Positions 50,993-60,912 of a stretch of DNA of 64,000 nt are shown one piece after another. Source of the DNA: JBCCFK01 sp965262315 (GTDB lineage: Bacteria; Actinomycetota; Acidimicrobiia; Acidimicrobiales; UBA8592); contig CBDHFJ010000023.1 in NCBI GenBank assembly GCA_965262315.1, positions 19,272 through 83,271 of the forward strand, written 5' to 3'. Position 1 is the first letter of the stretch; each line of letters begins with the position of its first letter. The notes under the pieces are model-generated. The model was not told where the DNA came from, searched no databases, and worked only from the letters and a program-made list of their open reading frames with translations. The translations under genes and the position numbers were made by a program.

Positions 50993-53083
50993 TCAGCGCG
51001 CCGACGGCACCGGTGCCGATTCGACGACGGACCGCCGCCGGCCCGCGAAGGCGGTGTCGGCGACGGTGGGGATCCCGAGCAGGTACCCCTGGGCCCGTTG
51101 GACGCCGAGGGAGACGACGGTGTCCAACACGGACGCGGTCTCGATGTGCTCGGCGACCACGACGGCACCCACATCACGGGAGATCTCGACCACGCTGCGG
51201 ATCACCGCCCGGTCCGTCCGGTTGGTGTCGCACTCTCGAACGAACTCGCCGTCGACCTTCACCACGTCGAACGGAAGGTGCTTCAGGTACTGGAAGCTGC
51301 CGAATCCCCGGCCGAAGTCGTCGAGCGCGGCCAGGCATCCCATCGCCCGGAGCGAGCGAAGGAACCGTTGGGCTTCGGTCATGTTGGTGATGGCGGACGT
51401 CTCGGTGACCTCGAAGGTGAGGAGTGACGGTTCGATGCCGTTGCGATCGATCGTGCGCTCGATCCGGTCGAGGAGCGCCGTGCCCTGAACCGAGCGGCCC
51501 GAGATGTTGATACTCACCGGGGCACGGTGACGGGCCGCGAGCGGGATGGCCGAGTCGATCACCCAGTGGTCGAGCCGAGTGAAGATGCCGGCCCGCTCTG
51601 CAGCGACGATCCAAGCACCCGGCGGGATGCGGTTGCCATCCTCGTCGATCATGCGCAACAGGAGCTCGTCGCACACGATGGTGCCGTGCTCGAGCTCCAC
51701 GATCGGCTGGGCGAACAGCTCGAAGCGTTCGTCGCTGAGCGCGGCTTCGATGCGCTCGATCCACGAGAGGGGCGACCGGAAGAGAGCCGGCGCGAGTTTG
51801 CCGAGCACGACCGAGATGTCGCGGCCGGCGTCCTTTGCCTCGTAGAGCGCCTTGTCGGCATCGGCGACGAACGCGTCGACGTTCCGGTGTGATCGTCGCC
51901 ACATCGTCGCCCCGATGCTGGCGGTCACCGGGCGGCTCGTCCCACCTTCGGCGCCGGCGGATACGCCGTCACGGATCGCGGTGACGAGGTCGTCGGCCAA
52001 CGATGTCGCTCCATCGAGGTCACAGTCGCGGGCGAACACGGCGAACTCGTCACCGCCCAGGCGAGCCACCTGGTCGGACTCCCGGACGCGTTCCAGGATG
52101 ACGTCGGCCACCGCGCCGATGACCCGGTCACCTTCGGCGTGGCCCAGCGTGTCGTTGATCGACTTGAAGTTGTCCAGGTCGATGAGGAGCAGGGCGGCCC
52201 GACCGTCGCGACGCTCTCGGCTCGCGACGAAGTCCTCGAGTGCCGCGGTGAAGCTGCGGCGGTTCATCAGTCCGGTGATCGGGTCGTGGTCGGCGAGGTA
52301 GCGGAGCTGCTGCTCGAGGCGAGCGCCCTCGGTGACGTCGGCCACCTGGATCAACCAGGCGTTCTCCGTGTCCGCGTCCAGCCTGGCCGACTTGATCATG
52401 AGGAAGCGAGACTCGCCGGTCTCGTCCCTGATCTCGTGTGCTGCCAGGCCGTCCGTCGACTGCATCTCGCTCCCGGTGGCGAGGAGCTCCCCGAGGCTGA
52501 TGAAGCCGAGCAGGGGAGCAGCGGCCGCGCCCAGCAGCTCGCGAGCGCTGATGCCGGTGATGCCGACGAACGCCTGGTTCGCCGCCCGCACCACGCCGAC
52601 CTCGTCGATCTCGACCATGCCGACCGGCGCGTTGTCGAACAGCGTCCGATACCGCTCGTCGGCGCGGCTCACCCTGGCCGCAGCAGCATGGAGCTCGTCG
52701 GTTGCTCGACGGTGCACGCTGACGTCGACCATCTTGGTGACGACGAGGCCACCATCGCCGTGCCCGTGGTCCCCATGGAGCTCGCGCGTGTCGCCGCGCA
52801 GCCACCGTTCGGTGCCGTCGGCGTGGCGTACGCCGAAGACCCCGACCATCACGTCGACGTCGCGGTCGATCACGCGGTGGTCGAACGTCGATCCGCCCGG
52901 GCCCACGAGCTCCCAGCCGTCGGCGATCGGCTCTTGGCCCAGGAGTTGGGCGTCGCTGAGGCCCAGCAGGTCCGTCGCAGCTCGGTTCCAGGCGACCGAG
53001 CGTCCTCCCCGGGTGCGGACGAGGACGCCTTCGTCGAGGACGTCGAAGACCGCTTGGTACAGCGTGTTGGGGACTTCGCTCAA
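50993..53083 (-). CDS. PAS-PAS-GGDEF-EAL cyclic-di-GMP protein
   Basis: A 696-aa soluble protein. Two PAS domains (about 1-115 and 145-260, FDNAPVGMVEIDEVGVVRAA) precede a GGDEF domain with YLADHDPITGLMNRRSF and an intact LGGDEFAVFARD (about 344), then an EAL domain (about 447-696). The EAL motif itself reads ELL in VCDELLLRM, while other catalytic residues are kept (SINISGRS, EVTETSAI, DDFGRGFG, VVKVDGEF, AEHIET). Diguanylate cyclase activity is likely; phosphodiesterase activity is uncertain. TTG at 53083 is chosen because AGGAG lies 7 nt upstream and it gives SEVPNTLYQAVFDVLDEG. It precedes the LigD-pol gene by 16 nt. Confidence 0.87.
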   Translation of the reverse strand: MSEVPNTLYQAVFDVLDEGVLVRTRGGRSVAWNRAATDLLGLSDAQLLGQEPIADGWELVGPGGSTFDHRVIDRDVDVMVGVFGVRHADGTERWLRGDTRELHGDHGHGDGGLVVTKMVDVSVHRRATDELHAAAARVSRADERYRTLFDNAPVGMVEIDEVGVVRAANQAFVGITGISARELLGAAAAPLLGFISLGELLATGSEMQSTDGLAAHEIRDETGESRFLMIKSARLDADTENAWLIQVADVTEGARLEQQLRYLADHDPITGLMNRRSFTAALEDFVASRERRDGRAALLLIDLDNFKSINDTLGHAEGDRVIGAVADVILERVRESDQVARLGGDEFAVFARDCDLDGATSLADDLVTAIRDGVSAGAEGGTSRPVTASIGATMWRRSHRNVDAFVADADKALYEAKDAGRDISVVLGKLAPALFRSPLSWIERIEAALSDERFELFAQPIVELEHGTIVCDELLLRMIDEDGNRIPPGAWIVAAERAGIFTRLDHWVIDSAIPLAARHRAPVSINISGRSVQGTALLDRIERTIDRNGIEPSLLTFEVTETSAITNMTEAQRFLRSLRAMGCLAALDDFGRGFGSFQYLKHLPFDVVKVDGEFVRECDTNRTDRAVIRSVVEISRDVGAVVVAEHIETASVLDTVVSLGVQRAQGYLLGIPTVADTAFAGRRRSVVESAPVPSAR

Positions 53084-53200
53084 GGTCGCGCTCCTGCGGG
53101 CCCGGCATCCGAGCTGTCCCACGGCTCTCGGTACGAATCGGCGGCAGTCCCAGGTCCTTGAGCCCTTGACGACAGGTCCGGACAGACCGCTCGGGTCCGG

Positions 53201-53206
53201 TAGGGT
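53201..53206 (+). promoter_or_regulatory. -10 element, leaderless cinA
   Basis: TAGGGT lies 7 nt before the ATG at 53214. Confidence 0.45.
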
Positions 53207-53213
53207 CCGCGGC

Positions 53214-54449
53214 ATGCCGAAGTTCACCTGCGAAGTCGTCGCGGTCGGGACCGAGCTCCTGCTGGGGCAGATCGTCGACACCAACTCCTCCTGGATCGGG
53301 GAACAGCTCGCGATCGCCGGGATCGACAGCCACTTCCAGACCAAGGTCGGAGACAATCCCGACCGGATCACCGCCGTGCTCCAGGAGGCGCTGAACCGCT
53401 CCGACGCCGTGATCGTGTGCGGCGGGTTGGGGCCGACCCAAGATGACCTGACCCGAGACATGATCGCCCGGGTGATGGGGGTCGAGCTCGAGATGGACGA
53501 CGAGCTCGTCGCCCGTATCGAAGAGCGGTTCGGTGGCCGCAAGATGCCGATGAACAACCTGCGTCAGGCCGAGGTCCCCGTGGGCGCCGAGCCGTTGCCG
53601 GTGATGCCGGGCACCGCGCCGGGCCTCAAGGCGCCGGTGGGCGACAAGGTCATCTACGCGGTCCCGGGTGTGCCCTGGGAGATGAAGGCGATGGTCGCCG
53701 AGTGCATCCTTCCCGACATCAAGGAGCGGGCGGGCATCACGTCGGTCATCAGGTCCAAGACGCTGCGGACCTGGGGCGAGTCCGAATCCGGTCTGGCCGA
53801 GCGTCTCCACGACGAGATCGAGCGACTCGATCGCGACGGCGGCTGCACGCTGGCCTTCCTCGCATCGGGCATCGAGGGACTGAAGGTTCGCATCACCGCC
53901 AAGGCCGACACCGACGCCGAGGTCGACGCCCTCCTGGTGGACGAGGCCGAGCGGGTGCGCTCGATCCTGGGCGATCGGCTGATCTTCTCCGACGACGACC
54001 AGACCATGGAGGCGGTCGTCCTCCAGCAGTGCCGCGACCGTGGCCTCACGTTGGCCACCGCAGAGAGCCTGACCGGCGGGTTGATCGGCAGCCGGCTCAC
54101 CACCGTGCCGGGTGCCAGTGATGTCTTCCGGGGCTCGATCGTGTCCTACGCGTCCGAGGTGAAGTTCGACCTCCTGGGCGTGCCCGAGGGGCCGGTGGTG
54201 TCCGAAGAAGCCGTCGTCGCCATGGCCGAGGGCGCATGTCGCGTCCTCGGCGCCGACGTCTCCCTCGCGGTCACTGGTGTGGCCGGGCCCGATCCCCAGG
54301 ACGGGGTCGAGGTGGGGCGGGTGTGGATGGCCACCATGGTCGACGGCGAGGTCGAAGCCACCACGGTCAAGTGGCCCTTCGATCGGGAACGGATCCGTCA
54401 GTTCACGACGATCTCGGTCCTCAACGCCCTTCGCCTACGCCTGGGCTGA
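53214..54449 (+). CDS. cinA: CinA-like competence/damage-inducible protein
   Basis: A 411-aa CinA. The N-terminal MoaB-like/COG1058 domain (CEVVAVGTELLLGQIVDTNS, CGGLGPTQDDLTRDMIA, GTAPGLKAPVGDKVIYAVPG VPWEM) is followed by the C-terminal nicotinamide-nucleotide amidase domain (LATAESLTGGLIGSRLTTVP, VSYASEVKFDLLGVPE, AVTGVAGPDPQDGVEVG). It recycles NMN and hydrolyses pyridine-nucleotide or ADP-ribose by-products. It usually sits next to recA; here about 4 kb of other genes intervene. Confidence 0.93.
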   Translation: MPKFTCEVVAVGTELLLGQIVDTNSSWIGEQLAIAGIDSHFQTKVGDNPDRITAVLQEALNRSDAVIVCGGLGPTQDDLTRDMIARVMGVELEMDDELVARIEERFGGRKMPMNNLRQAEVPVGAEPLPVMPGTAPGLKAPVGDKVIYAVPGVPWEMKAMVAECILPDIKERAGITSVIRSKTLRTWGESESGLAERLHDEIERLDRDGGCTLAFLASGIEGLKVRITAKADTDAEVDALLVDEAERVRSILGDRLIFSDDDQTMEAVVLQQCRDRGLTLATAESLTGGLIGSRLTTVPGASDVFRGSIVSYASEVKFDLLGVPEGPVVSEEAVVAMAEGACRVLGADVSLAVTGVAGPDPQDGVEVGRVWMATMVDGEVEATTVKWPFDRERIRQFTTISVLNALRLRLG

Positions 54450-54458
54450 GGCGCTCGA

Positions 54459-54869
54459 TCAGCGGAGCTCCTTGCGCCACATCAGCTTGAGGCCGCTCCA
54501 GGTCTCGTCGATGGCGCACACCTTCACGTCGACCAGGCCGTGGGGGAGCGCGACGTCCCGAACCGTGTCCTCGGTGATGTCGGTGGTCACGCCCGAGGAC
54601 TTCTTCGGCCACGCGATCCACACCGACGACGCCGGGAACACGGCGCGCCCGAGCGCGTCGAGACGGCGCTCGAACGCCGAGCGCTTCACGAAGAAGGCGA
54701 CGGCGACGTCGGGCTTGCGGCGGAGGTCCGTGCGGAACTCGACGCCGTCGGGGAGGGGGACGAGGAGATCGCGCAGGTCGTCTGGCTCGTCCAGCAGGGC
54801 CACGACGTGGTGGTCCTTGATGCCCAACTTCTTCGGCAGCGGGGTCCCCGAGTAGCCGGCAGGCGCCAT
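54459..54869 (-). CDS. DUF3052 family protein
   Basis: A 136-aa protein matching DUF3052, common in actinobacteria: APAGYSGTPLPKKLGIKDHH, FVKRSAFERRL, VWIAWPKKSSGVTTDITEDT and LVDVKVCAIDETWSGLKLMW. Function unknown. ATG at 54869 fits the leaderless spacing (TAGGGT 6 nt upstream) better than a GTG two codons earlier. It is convergent with cinA. Confidence 0.85.
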   Translation of the reverse strand: MAPAGYSGTPLPKKLGIKDHHVVALLDEPDDLRDLLVPLPDGVEFRTDLRRKPDVAVAFFVKRSAFERRLDALGRAVFPASSVWIAWPKKSSGVTTDITEDTVRDVALPHGLVDVKVCAIDETWSGLKLMWRKELR

Positions 54870-54875
54870 GGGCAC

Positions 54876-54881
54876 ACCCTA
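54876..54881 (-). promoter_or_regulatory. -10 element, leaderless DUF3052 gene
   Basis: TAGGGT on the minus strand, 6 nt before the ATG ending at 54869. Confidence 0.45.
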
Positions 54882-56090
54882 ACGCTGGGCGCCGGCTGCC
54901 GGATCGCCCCGGGATGCCACCAGGAAGACCGCCGCCGAGACGGCGACGACCACCCCGGAGACATTGAGCGCGGTCGACAGCGACGACGTCTCGCTGAGCA
55001 GGCCCAGGAGTGGGGGTGCGGCGAGGAAGCCCACGTCGCCCGCGGAGCGGTAGAGGGCCACCGCCATGCCGCGCATGTGTCCTGGTGCGATGTCGGCCAC
55101 GTACGCCGCGGGCGCCGGTCCCGCCGTGCCGGTGCCGAGGCTGAGCACGATGTTGCCGATCACGAACCCGAGCGAGCTCGACGTCTGTGCGACGACGAGC
55201 GCGCCGATTCCGGCTGCCACGCCGGAGAACAGGATGACGTTGCGCCGTCCGATGTTGTCCGACGCCCACGCCGCGGGCATCAGGGTGAACAGGGTCATGA
55301 TCCCGGTGACCGTGAACACCACCCCGATCTCGGCCGGCCCCCAGCCGAGGGCGTCCTCGGCATGCAGCGGCATCAGCGTCGCCCTCGTCCCGGCTCGGGT
55401 CATGAAGATGGTGGCGCTCACCAGCGCCACCAGCATGAACTGGCGACCGAACAGGAAGGAGCGGACGCTCATCGGTTCCCCGTCGTCGGCACCGCTCGCC
55501 TCGCCGTTGACGAAGCCGCGGGTCTCCGGAAGCCGGAATGCCGCGTAGACGGCGGTGAGGATGGCGCTGAACCCCACGACATGGAAGGGCACGTCGAGGC
55601 CGTAGCGGTCGGCCACCAGTCCGCCGATCCCCGGTCCGACCGCGACACCCACGCTCAGCGCCCACTGGTTGGTCGCGACGTAGCGGGCCCGCTTCTCTGG
55701 CGGCGCGATGTCGATCAGGTAGATCATGGCGCCAGACATGTAGAACGCGGATCCCGCGCCAGCGACGAACCGCCAGGCCAGCAAGGTCCAGATGTCGTCG
55801 GCGAACCCGGAGCCGAACATGCCGACCGAGGTGATGATCGGTCCGCCGATGAGCAGGATGCGGCGTCCGAACCGGTCGGCCAGCATGCCGGCGGGGACGT
55901 TCACGATCAGCCGGGCCAGGGCGAAGACCGTCAGGGTGAGGCCGACCATGGTGGCGCTGACGCCGAAGTCCTTCGCATAGAGCGGGAGCACCGGCGAGAC
56001 CACGCCCTGGCCCGCCATGACGAGGAACGTCGCGCCGCACAGGACGATGAGCTCCTCGCTCTCGCGGAGCCTGCGCAGGACGGCGGTCAT
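54879..56090 (-). CDS. MFS transporter, drug-efflux type
   Basis: A 403-aa major facilitator protein with about 12 helices. Seen: FLVMAGQGVVSPVLPLYAKD, the loop 2-3 motif GMLADRFGRRILLIGG (motif A), GAGSAFYMSGAMIYLIDIA and GVAVGPGIGGLVADRYG (motif C-like, typical of antiporters). This pattern suggests a proton-driven exporter; substrate unknown. Its stop lies 9 nt before the DUF3052 start, so co-transcription is possible despite a separate -10 there. Confidence 0.9.
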   Translation of the reverse strand: MTAVLRRLRESEELIVLCGATFLVMAGQGVVSPVLPLYAKDFGVSATMVGLTLTVFALARLIVNVPAGMLADRFGRRILLIGGPIITSVGMFGSGFADDIWTLLAWRFVAGAGSAFYMSGAMIYLIDIAPPEKRARYVATNQWALSVGVAVGPGIGGLVADRYGLDVPFHVVGFSAILTAVYAAFRLPETRGFVNGEASGADDGEPMSVRSFLFGRQFMLVALVSATIFMTRAGTRATLMPLHAEDALGWGPAEIGVVFTVTGIMTLFTLMPAAWASDNIGRRNVILFSGVAAGIGALVVAQTSSSLGFVIGNIVLSLGTGTAGPAPAAYVADIAPGHMRGMAVALYRSAGDVGFLAAPPLLGLLSETSSLSTALNVSGVVVAVSAAVFLVASRGDPAAGAQR

Positions 56091-56140
56091 CGAGCCTTGC
56101 TTAGCACCCTGCGAGCACCGCCCCTCGGTTGGCGCTGCGA

Positions 56141-57016
56141 TCAGCCGGTGCGGGCGCGGATGAAGTCCAGCATCGACGTGGTGAGCGTGTCGCCGTGATC
56201 GGCGAACAGGTTCGTGCCGTGCCGGTTGCCCGACAGGATCTGGAGCTGACTGACCGGGGCCAGCTCGGCCAGCTCGACAGCGGTGTCGGCATAGGGCTGA
56301 TCGCCCTCGGCCGTGACGATGAGCAGCGGCTCGCCGACGTCGGCGGCCACGGCCAACGCGGGCAGCCCCAGGAAGTCGGCCGGGGCCGACAGTGAGATCG
56401 CGCCGGCCAGATCGGTGCGGGAAGCCACGTTCACGGCGGCCGTGCCGCCCATCGATGCCCCGGCCACGACGATCTGGGTGGCGCCCTGACTGCGGAGGAA
56501 GTCGATGGCGGCGAGCAGGTCCGTGTCGAGGGCCTGGTCCCGGGTGCCGCTGGAGTCGCCGTAGCCACGGAAGTCGAACGTGAGCACGTGGTTGCCGTCG
56601 GCCGCGGCGGCGCGGGCGAAGGTGTCCCAGGTGGATCGGTCGCGGCTGCGCATGTGCGCGAGCACGACACCTCGGGTGCCGTCGCCGTACAGGTCGCCGG
56701 CCAGTTCTTCGCCGTCGGGGGTGGTGAAGCGCACCGCCGTCGGGGCGGGATCGTCAGCCGATTCGGCCGGGGGCTCGGGCTCGTCACCATCGCCTTCGAC
56801 GGAGTCGGTGGCCCCGACGGCTCCGTCCGGCTCGGGCTCGGTGTCGGGCTCGCCGGCTGCCTCGGGCGACGATTCGGGCTCGGCCGTCGCCGGGGTGTCG
56901 CCGGGTGTGGGTGTGGGGTCGGCGCCGACCTCGTCGCCGCCGCCACACGACGCCAGCACCAGCGCGGCGGCCGCGAGGGCCGCCGCTGCCCGGCGCCGGG
57001 GGTGTCTGGTGGTCAC
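56141..57016 (-). CDS. alpha/beta-hydrolase lipoprotein
   Basis: A 291-aa exported serine-hydrolase-like protein. Signal with lipobox LASC (Cys about 27), an acidic Pro/Glu linker (about 30-95), then an alpha/beta-hydrolase: [33 protein letters not shown], the nucleophile elbow [12 protein letters not shown] (GxSxG), [14 protein letters not shown] and the C-terminal His in [10 protein letters not shown] full Ser-Asp/Glu-His triad is plausible. The GTG start overlaps the msrB stop (GTGA). Confidence 0.87.
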   Translation of the reverse strand: MTTRHPRRRAAAALAAAALVLASCGGGDEVGADPTPTPGDTPATAEPESSPEAAGEPDTEPEPDGAVGATDSVEGDGDEPEPPAESADDPAPTAVRFTTPDGEELAGDLYGDGTRGVVLAHMRSRDRSTWDTFARAAAADGNHVLTFDFRGYGDSSGTRDQALDTDLLAAIDFLRSQGATQIVVAGASMGGTAAVNVASRTDLAGAISLSAPADFLGLPALAVAADVGEPLLIVTAEGDQPYADTAVELAELAPVSQLQILSGNRHGTNLFADHGDTLTTSMLDFIRARTG

Positions 57017-57423
57017 GCGTCGGGTTCGGTGTCGAGCTCCTCGAGCCGCAGCGAGGCCGAGTTCATGCAGAACCGCTCGCCGGTGGGTGCAGGACCGTCG
57101 GGGAACACGTGGCCCAGGTGGGCGCCACAGCTGGCACACAGGGCTTCGATCCGGACCATGCCGTAGCTGCGGTCTTCGTGGCGGGTGACCTTGCCGTCGT
57201 CCATGGCCTGGTAGAAGCTCGGCCAGCCGCTGCCGGAGTCGTACTTGGTGTCGCTGGTGAACAGCTCCTCGTCGCACACGATGCAGTGGTAGGTGCCGGG
57301 CGTCTTGGTGTCCCAGTAGCAGCCCGTGAAGGCACGCTCGGTGCCGGCCTGCTGGGTCACCTGGTACTGCTCGGGGGTCAGGCGCTCGCGGAGTTCGGCG
57401 TCGTCGTAGGTCTTCTCGGCCAT
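57013..57423 (-). CDS. msrB: peptide-methionine (R)-S-oxide reductase
   Basis: A 136-aa MsrB that repairs oxidised methionine. Seen: [20 protein letters not shown], two zinc CxxC pairs (CIVC, CASC), [41 protein letters not shown] with the catalytic Cys. ATG at 57423 gives the usual length; an upstream GTG would add a basic leader. It is coupled to the downstream hydrolase lipoprotein. Confidence 0.95.
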   Translation of the reverse strand: MAEKTYDDAELRERLTPEQYQVTQQAGTERAFTGCYWDTKTPGTYHCIVCDEELFTSDTKYDSGSGWPSFYQAMDDGKVTRHEDRSYGMVRIEALCASCGAHLGHVFPDGPAPTGERFCMNSASLRLEELDTEPDA

Positions 57424-57474
57424 GGGGCGGGGACTCCTTCTTGTGCGGACTCTTCGTCGGAAGAACACAACCAT

Positions 57475-58299
57475 TCAACCCGAAACCTGCCCGGATGGTT
57501 CCCGCCGAGCGACGACCATCGTGGGCGCGAGCACGCCGCCTCGAACGAGCGGCACGAGATTGCCGATCATCGTGGGGAAGTCGGGCCCCATCAGGTGGAC
57601 GAGCGTGGCGGGCGGTGGGGGCGCGGACGATGCCGCATCGAGAACCTCGGCCACGAGCGCCGTCATGTCGCGGACCTCAATCACGGCCAGGCCCGCGCGT
57701 TCACAGGCCGCCACGTACCGCTCAGGTGCCTCCACGAAGCTCCACTCGGGCGTCGGTGCCCACGGCACCGGGAACGTGATCTCGCCGGGGCCGACGCGCA
57801 TGATGTCGTAGACGACGACCCGACCTCCAGGACGAAGGACTCGGGCGATCTCGGCGGCGAGGAGGTCCTTGTCCGCGATGTTCATCCCGACGTGGAGCAG
57901 GGTCACGCCGTCGATGCAGGCGTCGTCGAAGGGCAGATCCGTTCCCGACGCCACCCGGAAGTCCGCTCGGTCGGCGAGGCCGACGAGCTCGGTCAGGTCG
58001 GTCGCGGTGGCGACGAACTCGGGCGTCAGGTCGATGCCGTGCACGCGCCCGACACGACTCGCCAACCTGCGTGCGGCGCCACCGATCCCGCAGCCGATGT
58101 CCACGACGACGTCGTCCCCGTCGGGGTCGAGCGCGGCGATGACCTGCTCGGTGGCCCGATGGCCGCCCAGGTGGAACTCGTCGACACCGGCGAGGGCGGG
58201 AGCGCCACTCGCACCGAGGTCGATGCCCGCGTCCGCGAGGGCGTCGAGGATCCGGATGGTGAGGGATTCGCTGCCGTAGTGGCTGGTCAGGTCGGGCAT
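57475..58299 (-). CDS. SAM-dependent methyltransferase
   Basis: A 274-aa class I methyltransferase. The SAM-binding motif is DVVVDIGCGIGGAARRLASR, followed by VHGIDLTPEFVATA, DLPFDDACIDGVTLLHVGMN and RVLRPGGRVVVYDIMRVGPG. This resembles ubiquinone/sterol-type small-molecule methyltransferases; substrate not predictable. The ATG at 58299 has GGGAGGATCC upstream. It is about 50 nt upstream of msrB on the same strand and divergent from recA. Confidence 0.88.
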   Translation of the reverse strand: MPDLTSHYGSESLTIRILDALADAGIDLGASGAPALAGVDEFHLGGHRATEQVIAALDPDGDDVVVDIGCGIGGAARRLASRVGRVHGIDLTPEFVATATDLTELVGLADRADFRVASGTDLPFDDACIDGVTLLHVGMNIADKDLLAAEIARVLRPGGRVVVYDIMRVGPGEITFPVPWAPTPEWSFVEAPERYVAACERAGLAVIEVRDMTALVAEVLDAASSAPPPPATLVHLMGPDFPTMIGNLVPLVRGGVLAPTMVVARREPSGQVSG

Positions 58300-58376
58300 G
58301 GATCCTCCCCCGAATCGGGCTCCCCGTGACGCGGCCCAGTGTCCCACGCCCGGCTCGGCCGCCCAGGAAATCCGAT

Positions 58377-58412
58377 CGAACGGTGTTCGGTCCTTGATCG
58401 AACAGACGTTCG
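58377..58412 (+). promoter_or_regulatory. LexA (SOS) operator region of recA
   Basis: CGAACAGACGTTCG at 58399-58412 is a perfect CGAAC-N4-GTTCG SOS box of the Gram-positive type. A second copy at 58377-58389 has the same half-sites with a 3-nt spacer (CGAACGGTGTTCG). A possible promoter follows: TTGTCA at 58424-58429 and TAGGGT at 58450-58455. lexA is not in the window. Confidence 0.85.
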
Positions 58413-58560
58413 CAATTACGTTGTTGTCATTCGTGTCACACCCGGTCTGTAGGGTCAGCAGTGCTTCCCCGAAGATCCCCGATCCACCCCACGGCGGATC
58501 AGACGAATCCCATCACGCCACCGCCACACGGCGGCGGCACACCGACCAAGCGAGGTAGAC

Positions 58561-59622
<1,062 letters not shown>

Positions 59623-59655
59623 TCCCGAGGGCCGTCCGGCCCCGATGACCGTGCG

Positions 59656-59677
59656 CCGGCGCCCTTCGGGGCGCCGG
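59656..59677. terminator. hairpin between recA and the convergent MFS gene
   Basis: A 9-bp stem CCGGCGCCC / GGGCGCCGG closed by TTCG; no T-tract. Probable terminator for recA. Confidence 0.55.
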
Positions 59678-59694
59678 TGTCGCGTCCGGGCGGC

Positions 59695-60816
59695 TCAGCC
59701 CGTGCGGGGCGGCACTCGACGTTCCACGGCGACAAGCGTGAGCGCGGCGGCGGCGATCAGCGCGCCGCAGGTGAGGCCCAGCGCCTCGACCGAACCACTC
59801 TCGACGAACAGCGCTCCGAGGAGCGGCCCCACCACCCGGCCGGCCGCCATGACGGATTGGGCGTCGCCGGCGCGGTCGGCGGGGTTCGCGGACCGTTCGG
59901 CCAGCAGTTTGAACACGCCGGGGATACCCGACCAGAAGAAGAAGCCCCAGGCCGCCAGTGCAACCCAGAAGACGGCGGCCTGGTCCACGTTGGTCGTGAT
60001 CACGGCGGCGGTGGCCGTGCCCAGGAGCCACAGGCCGGCAAGGGGCCGTCGGCCCCGGTACCGGGCAGCCGGGATGCCCACGGCGGCATTGGCACTGAAG
60101 GCCAGCGACACCACGAGCGGGTCGATGCCGAGGCTGTCCTCACCCAGGGCGGCGAGGAACACGAACACCGCTGATCCGCCGAAGGTGATCGCTCCGAGGC
60201 ACGCGAGGATGACCCGCGTGACCGGGATGGCCCGCGATCGCTGGAACCGGCGAGGAGCGTTGGCCCCCATGGGGACCCCAGGGGCTCGAAGCAGCAGCGG
60301 CAACAGCCCGATCACCGCCAGAGCTCCGTACACCGCTGGGGTGCCGGCCGCCTGGGCGAGTACAGACGCCAAGGGTGCGCCCACGATTCCCACCACGGGC
60401 CCGACCACGGCGACATCGCCCATGCGGTCGTCGTCGCCGAACACCTCCTGCCAGCCGAGCCAGGCCAGGACCGCGATGGCGATGCCTGCCGCGAACCGCA
60501 GCGCCAACAAGGTCGAGAACCACGGGACCAGGGCACTCGCGCCGTTGGCGACGGTGGCGAGCAGGACCGACGCCACGAAGAGGCGGCGGCTCGGGTCGAA
60601 GAAGCGGCCCACCACCCACGACGCCAGCACGAACCCGGCCAGCTGTGCGGTCGAGATCAGCGACGCCACGCCCAGACTGACATCGAAGTCGTCTGCGGTG
60701 GCCGGGATGAGGAACGGGGTCGCCGTGAACACCAGCGACGAGAAGGCCGCGGCGGCCAGCAGGTCGCCGCGGGTCTTGGGTCGCAGCAGGGTGACGACCT
60801 GAACCGGACTGAGCAC
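59695..60816 (-). CDS. MFS transporter
   Basis: A 373-aa major facilitator protein with about 12 helices (SSLVFTATPFLIPATADDF at the start, ASWVVGRFFDPSRRLFVASV as loop 2-3, RFAAGIAIAVLAWLGWQEVF). Motif A is weak. Substrate unknown. The GTG start at 60816 follows TAGCGT by 6 nt. It occupies the place where recX is found in many genomes but is on the opposite strand. Confidence 0.85.
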   Translation of the reverse strand: MLSPVQVVTLLRPKTRGDLLAAAAFSSLVFTATPFLIPATADDFDVSLGVASLISTAQLAGFVLASWVVGRFFDPSRRLFVASVLLATVANGASALVPWFSTLLALRFAAGIAIAVLAWLGWQEVFGDDDRMGDVAVVGPVVGIVGAPLASVLAQAAGTPAVYGALAVIGLLPLLLRAPGVPMGANAPRRFQRSRAIPVTRVILACLGAITFGGSAVFVFLAALGEDSLGIDPLVVSLAFSANAAVGIPAARYRGRRPLAGLWLLGTATAAVITTNVDQAAVFWVALAAWGFFFWSGIPGVFKLLAERSANPADRAGDAQSVMAAGRVVGPLLGALFVESGSVEALGLTCGALIAAAALTLVAVERRVPPRTG

Positions 60817-60822
60817 TGGCCC

Positions 60823-60828
60823 ACGCTA
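60823..60828 (-). promoter_or_regulatory. -10 element, leaderless MFS gene
   Basis: TAGCGT on the minus strand, 6 nt before the GTG ending at 60816. Confidence 0.45.
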
Positions 60829-60897
60829 GTGGTCGTACGCACGGCCGCCGTGGTGGCAGACCACCAGACCGGCGGCGGTGCCACGGGGATCGGTCAG

Positions 60898-60903
60898 TAT
60901 CCT
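60898..60903 (+). promoter_or_regulatory. -10 element, leaderless miaB
   Basis: TATCCT lies 9 nt before the ATG at 60913. Confidence 0.4.
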
Positions 60904-60912
60904 GGCGCGGTC

